Shown one piece after another: positions 41,520 to 49,469 of a stretch of 64,000 nucleotides of DNA. Position 1 is the stretch's first letter, and each line of letters opens with the position of its first letter. The position numbers and the translations under genes are program-made. This stretch comes from Gracilibacillus caseinilyticus (GTDB lineage Bacteria > Bacillota > Bacilli > Bacillales > Amphibacillaceae): NCBI RefSeq assembly GCF_022919115.1, contig NZ_CP095072.1:930001-994000 (forward strand), in the 5' to 3' direction. The notes beneath the pieces are model-generated. The model did not search any database, had not been told where the DNA came from, and worked only from the letters and a program-made list of their open reading frames with translations.

Positions 41520-41684
41520 TCTTCCCATTCCCATCTATCATCTTTTACTTTTCTTTCTGCTTCTTCTTCAGACAAGTCAGCATATTTTTCATTATAAATA
41601 ATCATTCACGCCCTTGGTATTTGTCTAACAGACACGAACTATCTGCTAGTGATACCCCTCCTTTTTTACTAATCCTTACCTAAA

Positions 41685-41785
41685 CAAAAAAGCACCAAGT
41701 CATTATTACATGAGTCCAAATAGATCTCATACTATACGACCTGATGCTTCCAGTTCGGTAATATCTATTATTATTTGTTCAGTCT
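41685..41785 (-). ncRNA. candidate ~100-nt small RNA with own promoter and terminator
   Basis: On the - strand TTGGAA (41819-41814), a 16-base spacer and TATGAT (41797-41792) would start an RNA near 41785. It ends in AGCATCAGGTC paired (two G-U) with GACTTGGTGCT, followed by six T residues. No reading frame of note lies between. The long internal stem-loop (about 58 nt) suggests a structured RNA. The rest of 41786-42248 shows no gene. Confidence 0.4.
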
Positions 41786-42248
41786 GTCTCCATCATACCA
41801 AATAATAGAATTTTTCCAATACCATTTTCATTAAGTTTAATGGTTATGCTTCTACTTTTCCATAATATGCACCATGTTAAATCAAGTGCATTCTTTGACG
41901 CAAGTGTCTATTGGAACACAAAGAAATAAGACAATTTATTGGGTATCTTGGAAAAAAGGACTTGCTTTTTAACAATTATCGTTCCAATGTACTTTCAATA
42001 CAAACATGTTTTGACTGTCACTTCTTCATTGAAATATCTCCATTATTATAACATTTTTTATAAAAATAGCTCCTCCAAAACATAATAGTGATTACTACTA
42101 ATAAAATGTTCAAATAAGAGCTGTTTTACAAATAAAAATACTTAATTCTCATAAATGGTTGTTATTTTTAGAAGAATACATCTTTTATATAACGTAAGGG
42201 ATGCTGGCCAGCAGTAAAAAAAGCTTACATCACTAAGGAGGAGTATTA

Positions 42249-42986
42249 ATGGATACAGTAAAAAGTAGATTTGTAACTTTGGAACAAGCCGAAAATGTGG
42301 TAGGAGATCTGAGACAAAGTGACCTAGTTAAAGAAAAAGTTGTTGAGGTTAGTAAAACATCACCTACAACTGCAGTTTCCGAGTTCTTTGTGGAAGGAGA
42401 GCTATACTTCAAATTAGTAACAACATATTACTATGTTAATAAGAAATTACAGTTGCTAGTAGCCGAAGCCAAAGACCATAATAATAATACTCTGGAATTC
42501 ACCGAAAAGTTATGGGAATATGACTCTAAAAGTGGTCTATATAATCATGAAAAACATATAAATAATGAGCTAACTTTTCGAGAATTACAAAAAGAAGGTT
42601 ATGGTAAACCAAACGATATTGCTGAATTCACAGACGCCAACCGTACTGATGGAGATATAGAAGCACAAGATGACGGTAATGCAGCAGCAGCTTGCTTTCT
42701 TGAGAACCCTCCATCTGGTATAGAACCTTGTTGCTTATTCTCAGGAATTACCTATAACTATTGCGGTGCATATTGCGGTGTTAGTCAAAGTGCAGGAGGG
42801 GGAAGACCTGTAAATAGCTGTGATTATTGTTGCTATTATCATGATAATTGTCTGTTGACCAATTCTGATCCTTGTCCTTGTCATGAAGACCTTCTCAATT
42901 GTTTAGGAAATCATTCTTGTCCGGGTGATACAACAATGGGGATTGGAATTAGGATTAGAGCCACATCGGATGGTTGTTACTTTTAA
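42249..42986 (+). CDS. Cys-rich phospholipase A2-like protein, paralogue 2
   Basis: This is the best preserved copy, 245 residues, with AAGGAGGAG before the ATG and a terminator after it. Residues 1-155 form a polar region without signal peptide. Residues 160-245 hold 14 cysteines, with GITYNYCGAYCGVSQSAGGG resembling the PLA2 calcium loop, then the catalytic pattern CDYCCYYHDNC (His 198, Asp 199) and more paired cysteines. The domain order suggests a precursor or delivery region ahead of a disulfide-rich enzyme or toxin. Enzyme activity and export route are inferred, not shown. Confidence 0.82.
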   Translation: MDTVKSRFVTLEQAENVVGDLRQSDLVKEKVVEVSKTSPTTAVSEFFVEGELYFKLVTTYYYVNKKLQLLVAEAKDHNNNTLEFTEKLWEYDSKSGLYNHEKHINNELTFRELQKEGYGKPNDIAEFTDANRTDGDIEAQDDGNAAAACFLENPPSGIEPCCLFSGITYNYCGAYCGVSQSAGGGRPVNSCDYCCYYHDNCLLTNSDPCPCHEDLLNCLGNHSCPGDTTMGIGIRIRATSDGCYF

Positions 42987-43009
42987 AAAATAACTTGATT
43001 CATTAATTT

Positions 43010-43040
43010 AGGCCAGAAAGCTTGGACTTTCTGGCCTTTT
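43010..43040 (+). terminator. terminator of PLA2-like paralogue 2
   Basis: An 11-bp stem AGGCCAGAAAG / CTTTCTGGCCT, a 6-base loop, then TTT. Confidence 0.85.
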
Positions 43041-43134
43041 AGTTTGTACCGCCTCGTCTAATTCATTATTAAAATAAGAATCACTAGCAATGCATTTCTA
43101 TCCTACAAAAGTTCTTGTATTGTTAAAGAATAAT

Positions 43135-43470
43135 AATGGAAATAAGTTAGCAATAGGAAAGCATTTGAAGTTATCTCCAGCTCTTCCCTTGCTCCGCACT
43201 GAACATGCTAGTTTCCCGGCATTCGGCGTCCATCCGTTGGCATACCTTTTAATCTGGTTGGCTTCAGCCTTTGTTCAACCGAATCTACCTGTGTTTCGAA
43301 CCCTATGACCTGTTAATCATAGCGCACGTAGGAGTATTGACGGGACAGTTTCAGGAAACATGGTTCCATCTTTCCTATCCTCCCTTGTAGAGTTAGCATT
43401 CAATTTAAAGAATTTCCTGTATTTCACGTTAGAAACGCTTGTCACAGAACTTGTCGCGCCTGCCCCTTAG
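43135..43470 (-). mobile_element. probable group II intron remnant (domain I part)
   Basis: On the - strand the sequence is GC-richer than its surroundings and reads like group II intron domain I: AAGCGTTTCTAACGTGAAAT, AACCAGATTAAAAGGTATGCC, GAATGCCGGGAAACTAGCAT and GTGCGGAGCAAGGGAAGAGC. No domain V, reverse transcriptase or clear GTGCG 5' end is present. A 72-residue + strand frame across it is not a gene. I recognise the style rather than a specific intron, so the call is tentative. Confidence 0.4.
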
Positions 43471-43501
43471 TTGAAAAGTGTAACCTGAACGATATGGAAA
43501 A

Positions 43502-43786
43502 TTATCCAGTTGGACCACTCATTTGGGACATTAATAAGGCAAAGATGAAAAATGCCCCACTTCCTATTGAGATTATTATTGCTAAAGTCGCAAGAGAATT
43601 TCTTTCCATACTTTTAGAAATAGCCATAAAACCAAAAATCAAAGATAGAATGATGGACAATGAAACAAGAAAATAACCGAAATAAGGATGGATTCTTATT
43701 ATTCCATACATCAATGCAAATAAAAACGGCATTGAAAATATACTTAAAATTAATGACCAGTAGCTTAACCAAGAAAACTTTTTCAA
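43502..43786 (-). CDS. small membrane protein
   Basis: A 94-residue protein with three hydrophobic segments (YWSLILSIFSMPFLFALMYG, YFGYFLVSLSIILSLIFGF, LAIIISIGSGAFFIFALLM). I prefer a TTG start at 43786 behind AAGGAG; a GTG three codons earlier would overlap that ribosome site. It looks like DUF4190-type small membrane proteins, but I cannot assign it. Confidence 0.6.
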   Translation of the reverse strand: MKKFSWLSYWSLILSIFSMPFLFALMYGIIRIHPYFGYFLVSLSIILSLIFGFMAISKSMERNSLATLAIIISIGSGAFFIFALLMSQMSGPTG

Positions 43787-44018
43787 ATAAATCACTCCTT
43801 AAAATATTTAACTATTCTACAAGTTTGATAACAATCATTCACAATCTCTATAATTGCTAAAGGAAATTAAATCTCTTAAAACAAACAATTTGTAAGTAAT
43901 TATCAATCGTTCTGCTATAGTTTTGGGTGTGTTTACTATTTTCTTTTTCCTTTCTTCATTGCAAATCGTATACAAAAAACCCTTATACGATCGTGTTTAT
44001 TATTGTTAGGACTATTTC

Positions 44019-44384
44019 TTAATAATTAATTAACCCAGGGAACCACACAAATATAAAACACAAAATGAAACATAAACCTAAAATGATCATCGTATACCTT
44101 TTTATCTTTTTATCGAGTGAATTAATATTATATTTGTACAAAACAGGTACTAATGCCACACCTATAATAGAAGAAAGCACGATACCAAAACCAATAATGC
44201 CATAGGTCATCCCTTCCCAACCATTATCTGTGCTTAGTAACCCATACCCAGTACAAAGGATCGCTAACAAAAAGACGATGACCGGGGGTATAAATAAAAA
44301 ATTTGTTTTATTGATTTTCAGATAACTGTAAAACAAGACATTTAACCCCAGAAAAAAACCCAACAAAATATAAACGAACAACAT
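44019..44384 (-). CDS. membrane protein (YesK-like), third gene of an ECF sigma operon
   Basis: A 121-residue protein with four hydrophobic helices (MLFVYILLGFFLGLNVLFYS and others). The ATG at 44384 follows AAGGAGGATACGTAT. It lies 13 bases after the anti-sigma gene and is probably co-transcribed. The 3' third is duplicated as a decayed fragment at 41385. No function can be assigned. Confidence 0.65.
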   Translation of the reverse strand: MLFVYILLGFFLGLNVLFYSYLKINKTNFLFIPPVIVFLLAILCTGYGLLSTDNGWEGMTYGIIGFGIVLSSIIGVALVPVLYKYNINSLDKKIKRYTMIILGLCFILCFIFVWFPGLINY

Positions 44385-44397
44385 ATACGTATCCTCC

Positions 44398-44874
44398 TTA
44401 TATGAAATAGGAAATAAAATGACTACCAAACAAAAGAACGCCAACGTCAAACACTAAAAAACCTACAAAGATTTTTGGTTTTAAAAAAATAAACGTGAGT
44501 AGCAACAGAAAAATAGCGGACGGAAGATAAAATATCGTAATGCTCGCTTGTAACACATCTTCAAATAAAGAAGGATACGTTTCGAAAGAATTTCCATAAA
44601 CGATATACAAAAGAACACCGATCCTTACAAGTATCGTAAAGACCAATACTCCTATATTTAATTTTCTTAAACTTTTCAAAGGCGTAATATGGGCCTTACT
44701 CGAACTGTTATCAATAGTTGGTATTTCGGTTTTTTTAATGTCTGCGCGTAAATGATGGCATTCCTCACAAGTATTCACATGGTCATGAATAATACCTTTT
44801 ACGTTCTCATCTACCTCTTTCTCCATAAATAGTAATTCTTGAACAAGTGTATGAATTTTTTCTTCATCGTTCAT
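44398..44874 (-). CDS. zinc-finger anti-sigma factor with membrane segments
   Basis: A 158-residue protein with an N-terminal zinc-binding anti-sigma motif HDHVNTCEECHHL (H-x3-C-x2-C) at about residues 30-42 and three hydrophobic segments after residue 70. Its ATG overlaps the sigma factor stop (ATGA-type, 4 bases), the usual arrangement. It would hold the ECF sigma factor at the membrane. Confidence 0.78.
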   Translation of the reverse strand: MNDEEKIHTLVQELLFMEKEVDENVKGIIHDHVNTCEECHHLRADIKKTEIPTIDNSSSKAHITPLKSLRKLNIGVLVFTILVRIGVLLYIVYGNSFETYPSLFEDVLQASITIFYLPSAIFLLLLTFIFLKPKIFVGFLVFDVGVLLFGSHFISYFI

Positions 44875-45371
44875 TTTTTCACCTCCATTTTTACCAGTCG
44901 CTTTTTGATACGAAATACTTTTGATTTAAGGTTTGGTGTCGTTAAATTGAAAAGGTGTTCCATTTCTAAATAACTATAACCATAATATTCTTTCGCCAAT
45001 ATAATCGCCTTGTCAATCGGATCTAATGTATTCAATAATGTCTCTAATTGATGGTTCACTAATACTTCTTTTTCTGTCGATGTTGGTTCTATAAGTAATT
45101 GCTCGATTAATTCTTCATCGTTTAATAAAACGGGTTTCTTTTTTTTGTAATAATCGAGGAATGCATTTTTAGCACATGTGAGCAACCAGCTTCTGGTATA
45201 CGTCACCTTAAAAATGTTTTCAGGGTTGAACAGAATACGAGTGAATAGATCTTGAAGAATATCTTCAGCCACATTTTCATTTTTGGTCAAACCTATAAGA
45301 AAATTCCGTAAAATTGAATAATTTTCATGATAAACTTTTTCAATATAATCGAATGGTTTTTCCCGTCACAT
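44871..45371 (-). pseudogene. ECF sigma factor with a stop at codon 2
   Basis: The frame from 45365 down reads REKPFDYIEKVYHENYSILR, then FLIGLTKNENVAEDILQDLF (region 2) and LDPIDKAIILAKEYYGYSYL with LTTPNLKSKVFRIKKRL (region 4). The only ATG at a good distance from a ribosome site (AGAGGGG) is 45371, but the next codon is TGA. An internal TTG at 45290 would remove half of region 2. A tiny frameshift in the first codons, or use of a non-standard start, must be assumed. Confidence 0.65.
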
Positions 45372-45516
45372 AATGAAACCCCTCTATTCTCCCTCTAATA
45401 ATAAGACGATTAACGCCAAATAACGTTGCAATTTTTTTAAAAACATCCAATATAATTTAAGTATAACAGTTAATTTTTTACATAAAAAATATTTTCTGTT
45501 TATTGCATTTTAAATA

Positions 45517-45550
45517 CAAAAAAAAGAGGTATTCGCTTGAATACCTCTTT
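45517..45550 (-). terminator. terminator of PLA2-like paralogue 3
   Basis: On the - strand AAAGAGGTATTC pairs perfectly with GAATACCTCTTT around a 4-base loop, followed by eight T residues. It is six bases past the TAG of paralogue 3. Confidence 0.9.
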
Positions 45551-45555
45551 CCGAT

Positions 45556-46272
45556 CTAACAGTTATTCACATTTCCAAACCAGCCAATTACAGCAGACGC
45601 ATTGGTTGGATAGGTATCTGTATAATCTATAGCACACCCGACTAAAATCGCATCGCATTCACAATCTCCTTCTCCAAATTCTCTCCAGCAACGATCATGT
45701 GCTCGACAGCAGGTATCTTATCCATTAATAGGTGTTCCTCCGCCTAACGATAAACCATCTCCACAATCTGGACCGCAGTGGTTGTAAAACTCTGGAAAAT
45801 CATATAGACAGAATCCAGCCATAGCCTCTACATCTTCGGACTCGCCTTGAGGTTCCAATGTCTGGTCATCTTCTAAATCAGGTATATCATCCAATGCATC
45901 CTTGAATTGATCTTCCAGCCAATGTTTCTCACCATTAATAATAGCCAAACCTTTCAATACGTTTTTGTTATTCTCTTGAACGATGGTTTTACCTGAAACC
46001 ACGCTATTGGCTTTATCACCCACGATCGCTTTATCATATCGGAGCCTTGTCTTTCCATCCTTCGACTCAAATACTACGAACTGGCCTTTAAGTGTCTCGC
46101 TGCTGATCGTTTGTTCAAATTCATAAGCTAAAACTGGATGATTGTACTCAATAGATATCGTTGCTCTTGAATCCATTTCTTGAATCAACCTATTAAATGA
46201 TTCATTCTTTAACGCCTCATTAATGATTTGACGGTCATCTTCCATATACTTTCCCTTGATTGTATTTTTCAT
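45556..46272 (-). pseudogene. Cys-rich phospholipase A2-like protein, paralogue 3, with in-frame TAA
   Basis: From the ATG at 46272 (MKNTIKGKYMEDDRQI, after AAGGAG) the frame runs through an acidic N-terminal region to the calcium-loop-like NHCGPDCGDGLSLGGGTPING. It then meets TAA (45719-45717). Without that stop it continues DTCCRAHDRCWREFGEGDCE and ends NVNNC, TAG, at 45556. The stop thus sits just before the catalytic CCRAHDRC. A single change from TTA (Leu, as in paralogue 1) explains it. With the stop read through, the domain has 10 cysteines. Confidence 0.8.
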
Positions 46273-46309
46273 GTTTTTCGTCACTCCTTGAGAATATTTT
46301 TTTATTAAA

Positions 46310-46459
46310 TCATGAACACCCACACTTATTAAGAAGAGTTCTATCCATTGAAGGGTAGTATTTAACCTCTCCCTCACAAGTCTCTTCACTTGCGCAACAC
46401 TCTCTTAATTTCGTGCAATAAATTTCATACTGCGCCTTCACTGCATTCTTTTTTTTCAT
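46310..46459 (-). CDS. 49-residue Cys-rich peptide
   Basis: A short gene with an excellent GGGAGGTG ribosome site 10 bases before the ATG. The product starts MKKKNAVKAQYEIYCTKL and contains RECCASEETCEG and ends NKCGCS: six cysteines in 49 residues and no signal peptide. It ends 38 bases before paralogue 3 of the PLA2-like genes and is probably on the same transcript. I do not recognise a family. A partner or small effector of the PLA2-like protein is one possibility. Confidence 0.6.
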   Translation of the reverse strand: MKKKNAVKAQYEIYCTKLRECCASEETCEGEVKYYPSMDRTLLNKCGCS

Positions 46460-46514
46460 CCGTTACACTTCACCTCCCTTGCATCCAAAACATAGAGATT
46501 TCTCTCTATTGTAA

Positions 46515-46585
46515 AGGTGACACTCGGATTCGAACCGAGGATGAAGGTTTTGCAGACCTTTGCCTTACCACTTGGCCATGCCACC
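46515..46585 (-). tRNA. tRNA-Cys (GCA) carried by the island
   Basis: A 71-nt cloverleaf starting GGTGGCATGGCCAAGTGG, with anticodon GCA in AAGGTCTGCAAAACCTT, T-loop GGTTCGAATCC and discriminator U, the main identity element of tRNA-Cys. The acceptor stem has one G-U pair, and CCA is not encoded. It lies between the Cys-rich genes and a glutaredoxin gene inside the island. Confidence 0.9.
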
Positions 46586-46611
46586 ATGATGTAAAGAGGT
46601 AAATCTCCTCT

Positions 46612-46854
46612 TTACATTTCTAAAATTTGCACTAATTGTTGCTGATTAAAGCCTGTAATCGTAGTAATGACTTTTTCACCGTCTTTGACAACCGTCAACG
46701 GGGTTCCTCTTCCTTCCAATGCTAAGAACTCATCTCTGTTTTCTTTGCTTTGATTGATGTCTTTTTCAATAAAATCGACACCTTGTCGTTCCAAAAACGC
46801 TTTCTGTCTTTGACAATGACCGCATGACTGTTGAGAATAAACAATGACATTCAT
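46612..46854 (-). CDS. glutaredoxin family protein
   Basis: An 80-residue thioredoxin-fold protein with the redox motif CGHC (Cys 11, Cys 14) and the cis-proline loop RGTPLTVV. The unusual CGHC active site is like that of thiol oxidoreductases. It catalyses thiol-disulfide exchange in the cytoplasm, since there is no signal peptide. Its position among Cys-rich proteins and tRNA-Cys suggests a role in their thiol state. Confidence 0.88.
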   Translation of the reverse strand: MNVIVYSQQSCGHCQRQKAFLERQGVDFIEKDINQSKENRDEFLALEGRGTPLTVVKDGEKVITTITGFNQQQLVQILEM

Positions 46855-46920
46855 GAACCATCAACCTCCTTTGTTCTATCTATCCTAATAAAGAACATTC
46901 ACTGACACTTTTTACAACCT

Positions 46921-47166
46921 TTACACCTCATTTTTTCGTAAATCTTTTTGCAAACGCCAAAACCCCGGGGTGCTATCGATGTCATAATTCAAAATAATAT
47001 CAATCAACTTCAACCGTAACTCTTGATATAAATCTTCTCGTACGGGTGGGGAGGTAAGCGTTAAGGAACTTTTTATTTTCGGTTCAAATCGCTCCACTAT
47101 TTTTTCGATTTGGGCACGATCTTCTTTTGATTTCTGGGCCAACTCATACAATGTTTCGTTACTCAT
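46921..47166 (-). CDS. RsoA-like sigma co-factor (region 2-like)
   Basis: An 81-residue protein with AQIEKIVERFEPKIKSSLTL and REDLYQELRLKLIDIILNYD, which is sigma region 2-like. In size and setting it matches B. subtilis RsoA (YvrHa), which supplies region 2 to SigO. I chose the ATG at 47166, overlapping the stop of the yvrJ-like gene by 8 bases; an in-frame start nine codons earlier lies inside that gene. The last gene of a coupled three-gene set. Confidence 0.7.
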   Translation of the reverse strand: MSNETLYELAQKSKEDRAQIEKIVERFEPKIKSSLTLTSPPVREDLYQELRLKLIDIILNYDIDSTPGFWRLQKDLRKNEV

Positions 47167-47326
47167 TATTTTTCTTCCCTTCTTTAATGGCATCCGATAA
47201 TCGAATAATCACATTCTCTAAATTCTCTAATTTTTTCTCAAAACGAGTCAGAAGGTATATGGTAATCGCAATGGGAAAGCCAAAATTACTTAGAACCAAA
47301 ATCCATTGTGGCATTTCAACAACCAT
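47159..47326 (-). CDS. YvrJ family small membrane protein
   Basis: A 55-residue protein, VVEMPQWILVLSNFGFPIAI then TIYLLTRFEKKLENLENVII, with one membrane helix and a charged tail. It matches the YvrJ family, whose B. subtilis member lies beside sigO and rsoA. GGGAGGTAG precedes the ATG, which shares one base with the sigma gene stop. Its role is unknown. Confidence 0.75.
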   Translation of the reverse strand: MVVEMPQWILVLSNFGFPIAITIYLLTRFEKKLENLENVIIRLSDAIKEGKKNNE

Positions 47327-48054
47327 TAAGAACTACCTCCCTCACACTGCATATAACGACATATATTCGCCAAGGCTTTTCGATGTAATTTAGACACCAC
47401 CTGCTGCGATTTATTTAAGGCTCTGCCGATTTGCTTCTCCGAAAAAGCTCGCACATAATACAAATCAATCACTTCTTTTTGTTTTTTCGATAATTTTGTA
47501 ACCGCTTCATACAACGACGCAGATTCTACGTGGTCCTCCATACAATAGCTGTTAATCATCTCATCTAAAGAAACCCGGACCGTAGTATCTTCCAGTAATT
47601 CTTTAAAAGTCGCTCCGTTTTCCTCTTTCATCGGCTTGTCCATCATTAGCGTGTATCGTTCATTTCTGGTTCGATGCGCTTTATCGAAGTTAAGCGCGTA
47701 GAAATAAAAGGTTTTGGAAATGTACGTCGTAAACCTGGCATTAAAATAATATTTTTTAAATGCTAGATCTAACGCTACATCATGTTGTTTCGAAGGGTAA
47801 CATATGGCATCTTTCAATAATTGTTGGTGATTTTCGTCTTTCAAGAAATTCTTGACGACTTTGTGTTCGAATAACGATGCGTTTTCTTCTACAAATCGCT
47901 GCAATTCGGTAGTACAGTGAACATCGTTTGTATCTGCTAATTTAATAATAAACACCGCCTTTTTTTGATAAAAACAGGAACGTATGTTCTTATTTGGTGT
48001 ATAAAAAATACCAAGTTCTTTTCGTAAACGACAAGAAATGGAATTTGTATGCAT
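47326..48054 (-). CDS. SigO-like sigma factor (region 4-containing)
   Basis: A 242-residue protein whose C-terminus is sigma region 4: LSKKQKEVIDLYYVRAFSEK and QIGRALNKSQQVVSKLHRKA. The middle part is not a canonical region 2, in keeping with a split sigma factor that borrows region 2 from an RsoA-like partner encoded two genes downstream. The N-terminus is uncertain: the ATG at 48054 has no clear ribosome site. The set sigO-like, yvrJ-like, rsoA-like is probably one transcript. Confidence 0.7.
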   Translation of the reverse strand: MHTNSISCRLRKELGIFYTPNKNIRSCFYQKKAVFIIKLADTNDVHCTTELQRFVEENASLFEHKVVKNFLKDENHQQLLKDAICYPSKQHDVALDLAFKKYYFNARFTTYISKTFYFYALNFDKAHRTRNERYTLMMDKPMKEENGATFKELLEDTTVRVSLDEMINSYCMEDHVESASLYEAVTKLSKKQKEVIDLYYVRAFSEKQIGRALNKSQQVVSKLHRKALANICRYMQCEGGSS

Positions 48055-48082
48055 TTATAACGTTTAATACTAGTTTACCACA

Positions 48083-48280
48083 TTATGGGTTATTATGGTA
48101 ATTCTCAAGGCAATAATCCTTTATTTTATTGGAAGCTCTCGCGTAATCTTGAACCAATTCAATTAACACATCTCTCTCCTCTTTCGTACTGCTTTTATCC
48201 AAACAAGAAGAAAAAAATCCTTGTGTTTTTCTAGCTTCACAAAAACATCGAAATAAACGTTCTTTTTGATCTTGATTCAT
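48083..48280 (-). CDS. 65-residue hypothetical protein
   Basis: A small charged helical protein starting MNQDQKERLFRCFCEARKTQ, with four cysteines. It lies 26 bases after the protease gene and before the SigO-like gene. The start at 48280 is preceded by GGGGTTGGAAA. I recognise no family; the location would fit a regulator of the protease or sigma factor, but that is only a guess. Confidence 0.5.
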   Translation of the reverse strand: MNQDQKERLFRCFCEARKTQGFFSSCLDKSSTKEERDVLIELVQDYARASNKIKDYCLENYHNNP

Positions 48281-48306
48281 TTTCCAACCCCTCATTTCCT
48301 GTGAAT

Positions 48307-49323
48307 TTACGCAAAATCTAACATACGGATCGTCGCCTCTCGATCGATCGCCTTGGAGCTATGAAACAAACATTCCAAAATTTCTTCATAAAAAGGTTCT
48401 CTATCGTGCGTTTCTCTAAATTCCTGCACGAGTATCGCGATGGCTCCCGCCACATGGGGTGTTGCCATAGATGTCCCTGACAAAGCTGTATATTCATCAT
48501 TGATATACGACGAGTATATGGTTACACCTGGTGCATAAAGATCAATAAATCGATTCGTGTTGGAAAAGACCGCTATCTCATTCTCTTTATTTAATGCGCC
48601 GACCACGATCGGTGTCACGTAGCATGCAGGGCAACGATATTCGATCGTCTCTATATCCCCATCGCCATCATTCCCGGCAGCTGCGATGACAAATATCCCT
48701 TTGGAACGCGCTTCGTGTACGACTTGTTGTAAGCCGCGAGATTTCTCTCTTACGCCTAATGATAAAGAAATAGCACTAACCCTTTCGTTATTCAGACCTC
48801 TCCAACTCATCGCATAACGCATACCTTCGATTAACGTTTGTATGGACCCTGAGCCATGTTCGTCCAACACTTTAACGACCAAAACGTCTACCTCTGGGGC
48901 CACACCCACAATGCCCTCATCATTAAGAGATCCAGCTAATGTTCCGATCACATGTGTACCGTGACCGTTCAGGTCTTCGTAATCATCTGGATCACTATTC
49001 GTGTCCTGTGTGAAATTCCGACCGTCTATGATTCTTTCTTTTAAATCAATATGACTCGTATCGCACCCTGTATCCAATACAGCTACAACGACATTCTTTC
49101 CTGTATAACCTTGCTTCCATTTAGTAATAACGCCTATCTTTTGGATATTAGACGGTATTTTCTCATTGGTGGATGGAGCTTCTGCTATTTTTATAGGCTG
49201 AATGACAACATCAGACAAATAAATCCCTACTTTTACCATATAAAGGAGAAATAAGGATACAATATACAACCTTTTTTTATTTTTTTTACAAATTTTCTTA
49301 TTTATTTTAAAAAGATGGTACAA
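48307..49323 (-). CDS. S8 family (subtilisin-like) serine peptidase, membrane anchored
   Basis: A 338-residue protein with a basic N-terminus and one hydrophobic segment (about 20-36), then a subtilase domain with the triad Asp 84 (AVLDTGCD), His 121 (NGHGTHV) and Ser 285 (GTSMATPH). A short propeptide at most is present. It lacks a cell-wall anchor. The catalytic domain should face outside. In the island it may process the Cys-rich precursor proteins (inference). Confidence 0.88.
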   Translation of the reverse strand: MYHLFKINKKICKKNKKRLYIVSLFLLYMVKVGIYLSDVVIQPIKIAEAPSTNEKIPSNIQKIGVITKWKQGYTGKNVVVAVLDTGCDTSHIDLKERIIDGRNFTQDTNSDPDDYEDLNGHGTHVIGTLAGSLNDEGIVGVAPEVDVLVVKVLDEHGSGSIQTLIEGMRYAMSWRGLNNERVSAISLSLGVREKSRGLQQVVHEARSKGIFVIAAAGNDGDGDIETIEYRCPACYVTPIVVGALNKENEIAVFSNTNRFIDLYAPGVTIYSSYINDEYTALSGTSMATPHVAGAIAILVQEFRETHDREPFYEEILECLFHSSKAIDREATIRMLDFA

Positions 49324-49383
49324 CAGCGGAAAAAACGTGTTCTATATACGGCAAAAAGTGGATGAAAAAGAAGATAGAAAACA

Positions 49384-49412
49384 AAAAAATCCCACGTTTA
49401 GTGAGATTTTTT
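49384..49412 (-). terminator. terminator after the 171-residue membrane gene
   Basis: On the - strand AAAAAATCTCAC pairs, with one mismatch, with GTGGGATTTTTT, followed by T residues. Confidence 0.7.
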
Positions 49413-49469
49413 CATTATTGGTGCTATTAGTACACACTCAATGGACACATCAAAGAATACGTATTTCTA

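Noticed and set aside
43090..43308. A 72-codon + strand frame (product ending LASAFVQPNLPVFRTL).
   Set aside because: It runs antisense over the probable group II intron relic and has no ribosome site.
45717..45719. Possible selenocysteine or programmed recoding at the stop in PLA2-like paralogue 3.
   Set aside because: The codon is TAA, not TGA, no recoding hairpin is evident, and the matching residue is Leu in paralogue 1 and Cys in paralogue 2. A simple nonsense mutation is more likely.
40406..46272. Similarity of the long-leader plus Cys-rich-core design to halocin C8-type bacteriocin precursors.
   Set aside because: The cores contain a clear PLA2-type CCxxHDxC motif and Gly-rich loop, which halocin C8 lacks, so I keep the PLA2-like call.
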